A stretch of DNA of 64,000 nucleotides, taken from the NCBI RefSeq assembly GCF_005280195.1, contig NZ_SZPR01000007.1, positions 148,028 through 212,027 of the forward strand, read 5' to 3'. Under the pieces are notes generated by a model. The model was not told the origin of the DNA and searched no databases. It saw only the letters and a list, made by a program, of their open reading frames with translations. Origin of the DNA: Streptomyces galbus (GTDB lineage: Bacteria; Actinomycetota; Actinomycetes; Streptomycetales; Streptomycetaceae). The position numbers were made by a program, and so were the translations under genes. This document shows positions 61,961-64,000 of this stretch, in pieces (positions within the stretch are counted from its first letter, which is position 1; each line of letters begins with the position of its first letter).

Positions 61961-62485
61961 GTGGCAGGTTCGAAGGGCAAGCAGAAGACGGTCCGGGACA
62001 TGGTCCTCTCCCTCGGGGTGATCATGATCGCGGCAGCGGTGATCTATGTGTTCCTCCCGCACGACGACAAGGAACCCGACATCAAGCGGGTCGACTACCG
62101 CGTCGAGCTGCTCACGGCGCGCCGCGCCGCCGCCTACCCGGTGGCCGCGCCGGAGGGGCTGCCGGCGAGCTGGAAGGCCACCTCGGTCCGCTTCGACGCC
62201 GCGGCGTCGGACGCCTGGCACCTCGGCTTCCGCGCCCCGGACGGGGAGTACGTGGCGGTCGAGCAGTCGACCCGCAAGCCCGGCGCGTTCATCCAGGAGG
62301 CGAGCCAGGGGGCGAAGGCGACCGAGGTCACCGAGGAGATCGCCGGGCGCACCTGGACCCGCTACACCGGCGGCCGCTACGACGCGCTCGTGCTCAAGGG
62401 CCCCGACGGCTCGACCACGGTGGTGGCGGGCACGGGGTCGTTCGCCCAGCTCAAGACGATGGTGGGCGCGCTCAGGATGGCGTGA
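61961..62485 (+). CDS. DUF4245 single-pass membrane protein
   Basis: A 174-residue protein with one N-terminal transmembrane helix (about 14-33, [20 protein letters not shown]) and an external beta-rich domain ([33 protein letters not shown], [17 protein letters not shown]). It is a Streptomyces core protein next to glpX in reverse orientation. GTG 61961 ([13 protein letters not shown]) matches the family N-terminus. A TAGGGG -10-like box 6 bp before it suggests leaderless transcription; ATG 61928 is the alternative. Function unknown. Confidence 0.85.
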   Translation: MAGSKGKQKTVRDMVLSLGVIMIAAAVIYVFLPHDDKEPDIKRVDYRVELLTARRAAAYPVAAPEGLPASWKATSVRFDAAASDAWHLGFRAPDGEYVAVEQSTRKPGAFIQEASQGAKATEVTEEIAGRTWTRYTGGRYDALVLKGPDGSTTVVAGTGSFAQLKTMVGALRMA

Positions 62486-62522
62486 GGCGTCCGGCCGGGC
62501 CTCCCGCCCGTGCCGTGCACGA

Positions 62523-62555
62523 CGAAGGCCCCCGGCGTCTCGCCGGGGGCCTTCG
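62523..62555. terminator. Terminator between the DUF4245 and nitroreductase genes
   Basis: A 15-bp perfect stem CGAAGGCCCCCGGCG (62523-62537) with 62541-62555 and a 3-nt TCT loop. It lies between convergent stops at 62485 and 62572. Confidence 0.88.
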
Positions 62556-62571
62556 CGGTGCCGGGTGGTGC

Positions 62572-63162
62572 TCAGACGGTCGTGACGACCTGCTCGTACG
62601 CCAGGCGCGGGGAGCGCGGGTAGGAGGCGTTCTCGCCGGGGCGGCCGATGTTGACCACCATCAGCGGGGTGTGGTCGTCGTCGAGGAACTCCTTGCGGAC
62701 GCCCTCGAGGTCCACACCGGTCATCGGGCCGGCGGCGAGCCCGGCCGCCCGGACGCCGATGATGAAGTACGCGGCCTGCAGGGCGGCGTTCAGCGCGGCG
62801 GAGTTCTCGCGGACCACGCGCTCGCCGAAGAACGCGTCCTTGGCCTGCGGGAACGCCGGGAACAGGGTCGGCAGCTCCTCGTGGAACTCGTTGTCGGCCG
62901 AGAGGATCGCGACCAGCGGCGCGGTGGCCGTCTTGGCCCGGTTGCCCTCGGCCATGTGCGCGACCAGGCGCTCGCGGGCCTCGGCCGAGCGGACCAGGGT
63001 GATGCGCAGCGGGGTCTGGTTGAAGGCGGTGGGGCCGTACTTGACCAGGTCGTAGATCGCCTGCACCTGCTCGTCGGTCACCGGCTCGTCGGTGAAGGTG
63101 TTCGCGGTGCGGGCCTCGCGGAACAGCAGGTCCTGGGCGGCGGGGTCAAGAACGAGAGACAT
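62572..63162 (-). CDS. Malonic semialdehyde reductase-like nitroreductase (RutE/HadB family)
   Basis: A 196-residue FMN-dependent NAD(P)H oxidoreductase reducing 3-oxopropionate (malonic semialdehyde), quinones or nitro compounds. N-terminal LLFREARTANTFTDEPVTDE, LVKYGPTAFNQTPLRITLVR (FMN phosphate and ring contacts), ALQAAYFIIGVRAAGLAAGP and INIGRPGE-like C-terminal strand are typical. The start MSLVLDPAAQDLLF is canonical; a 30-codon extension upstream lacks similarity. AGTT-CAAGGTTC-AACT (63239-63254) about 80 bp upstream could bind a MarR-type regulator. Confidence 0.88.
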   Translation of the reverse strand: MSLVLDPAAQDLLFREARTANTFTDEPVTDEQVQAIYDLVKYGPTAFNQTPLRITLVRSAEARERLVAHMAEGNRAKTATAPLVAILSADNEFHEELPTLFPAFPQAKDAFFGERVVRENSAALNAALQAAYFIIGVRAAGLAAGPMTGVDLEGVRKEFLDDDHTPLMVVNIGRPGENASYPRSPRLAYEQVVTTV

Positions 63163-63885
63163 GCGTGCACTTTCCTCGGTGGCGCGTCCGGCCCGGGATC
63201 GCCGGACCGTTGGACGTCCGTGACGATACGCCGAAGGAAGTTCAAGGTTCAACTAAAACGGGGGTGTGGTGATCGGCTTCACAGCACCCGGAACGGCCAC
63301 CCGCCCCGCCTGCGCACCCGCCGACAACGACGAGACGACCCGCACGATGCATTCCTCGGCCTCGCCCTCCGCCCGATCGCCCGCCGGTACGTCCGACGCC
63401 TTTGCCGGGAAGCCCGTGTTCACCGGCGGGTGCGCGGGCGCCAAGACCAGGGGCGTCTATTCCTGTCGGGTCCGTGGTGGGGAACTGCTCACTTACGAAA
63501 ACAAGTTCGAGTGCCCCTGTGACTGGCCGTCCTTCTGCGCTCCGAAGGGCACCGGCACGGTGGAGCCTGGGACCGCTCCCACAGCATGGTCCGACGGGGG
63601 TCCACTGCGCCCGCTGCGGTTCCCGCCTCGGGCACGTCGTCGGCAGCGAGGGCTGTCCGACTCCCTGCTCACCTGCGCCGCCGCATCGACAGCATCTCCC
63701 TGCGCCTGGAGCCGGAAACGCACTGGCGACGGGAGGTTTTCCCGGACGCCTCGGAGTCCGGGGAGCGATTGCCGGGTATCTCCGTGCGGCGGATGGATTC
63801 CGGGTCCCCGCAGTGCCGGCTTCGGTTATTCTACTGCCGTTCCATGTATGCCGAAACTGCTCACCCGCCGGGAGAGATCGCATCA
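63163..63885. other. Weakly coding 723-bp region at the right end
   Basis: No frame here shows coherent Streptomyces codon bias or a recognisable family. Several frames are open but Pro/Arg/Gly-rich, as expected of random high-GC DNA. The part after about 63820 is lower in GC. It contains the promoter region of the nitroreductase on the left and, on the right, TTCGG and CCGAA half-sites (near 63820-63860) before the TetR-type gene. Confidence 0.5.
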
Positions 63886-64000
63886 TGTCGAGGAAGCTCC
63901 GCGCCGAGCGCACGCGCACCATAATCGTCAAGGCTGCTGCAGAGCTTTTCGACAAGTACGGTTATGAATCGTCGAGCCTGAATGACATCGTGGCGCGCGC
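63886..64000 (+). CDS. TetR-family regulator, N-terminus only (cut by window edge)
   Basis: The first 38 residues, MSRKLRAERTRTIIVKAAAE and onward, form the start of a TetR helix-turn-helix domain (AAAELFDKYGYESSSLNDIV), most like gamma-butyrolactone receptor homologues of the ArpA/ScbR type. Codon use differs from the rest of the window (ATA, GTT, GAA, CTT and AAT codons), suggesting recent acquisition. GGGAGAG (63871-63877) lies 8 bp upstream of the ATG. The rest lies outside the window, so the subfamily is uncertain. Confidence 0.8.

Noticed and set aside
63266..63967. 233-codon rightward open frame at the right end
   Set aside because: No family, erratic codon use, overlaps the TetR start in another frame.

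Overview
The window is chromosomal DNA from a Streptomyces-type actinomycete. GC content is very high and coding density is high with strong third-position GC. TTA codons are almost absent. The gene families are typical: a WhiB-like protein, a SigE-family ECF factor, SpoIIE-type phosphatase/kinase signalling, a DasR-type operator at a chitinase, an OxyR/AhpCD unit, two fumarases next to a DUF1707 gene, and an actinobacterial 6C RNA. I saw no tRNA, rRNA, CRISPR array, insertion sequence or phage gene.

Layout, left to right. Positions 1-6821 hold a D-amino-acid catabolic cluster: an edge-truncated D-aminoacylase and an amino acid deaminase leftward, then a PfkB kinase, an IclR regulator, RidA and a GntP permease rightward, around one palindromic operator. 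Positions 6882-17006 hold mixed genes: a PH-like small protein, a secreted M14 carboxypeptidase, an ATPase-LuxR regulator, two anti-sigma-type proteins, an Nramp-like transporter without the usual metal motif, and a SigE-family sigma factor with a membrane partner. A secreted GH18 chitinase (17104-18804) carries a DasR-like site at its promoter.

Positions 19094-30559 are a monoderm Tad/Flp pilus cluster: zinc-ribbon protein, CpaB, CpaE/TadZ, two TadE, TadA, TadB, TadC, a histidine kinase/response regulator pair, Flp pilin, a TadG-like protein, a lipoprotein and an OmpA-domain protein. Two genes in it carry rare TTA codons, which suggests bldA-dependent developmental control. The TadG-like gene appears to start at CTG overlapping the pilin stop. 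Facing the cluster is a small type VII-associated unit (mycosin plus two WXG/PPE-like proteins, 30689-34305) without the secretion machine itself.

Positions 34510-43337 hold DUF192, an F420-type oxidoreductase, a methyltransferase, a 6C RNA, uppS, a PIN-PhoH ATPase, an SLT transglycosylase, an AI-2E-type permease and ahpD. Positions 43341-50042 hold ahpC, oxyR with a 37-bp OxyR-like box, a PadR-ABC-FtsX transporter operon, and an SPFH/ribbon-helix-helix pair behind a perfect palindrome. Positions 50309-63162 hold a class A PBP, a GAF-SpoIIE-HATPase phosphatase, DUF402, class II and class I fumarases, DUF1707, a WhiB-like gene, glpX, DUF4245 and a nitroreductase. The last ~840 bases look unlike the rest: a poorly coding 723-bp stretch, then the first codons of a lower-GC TetR-type regulator, perhaps the edge of an accessory region.
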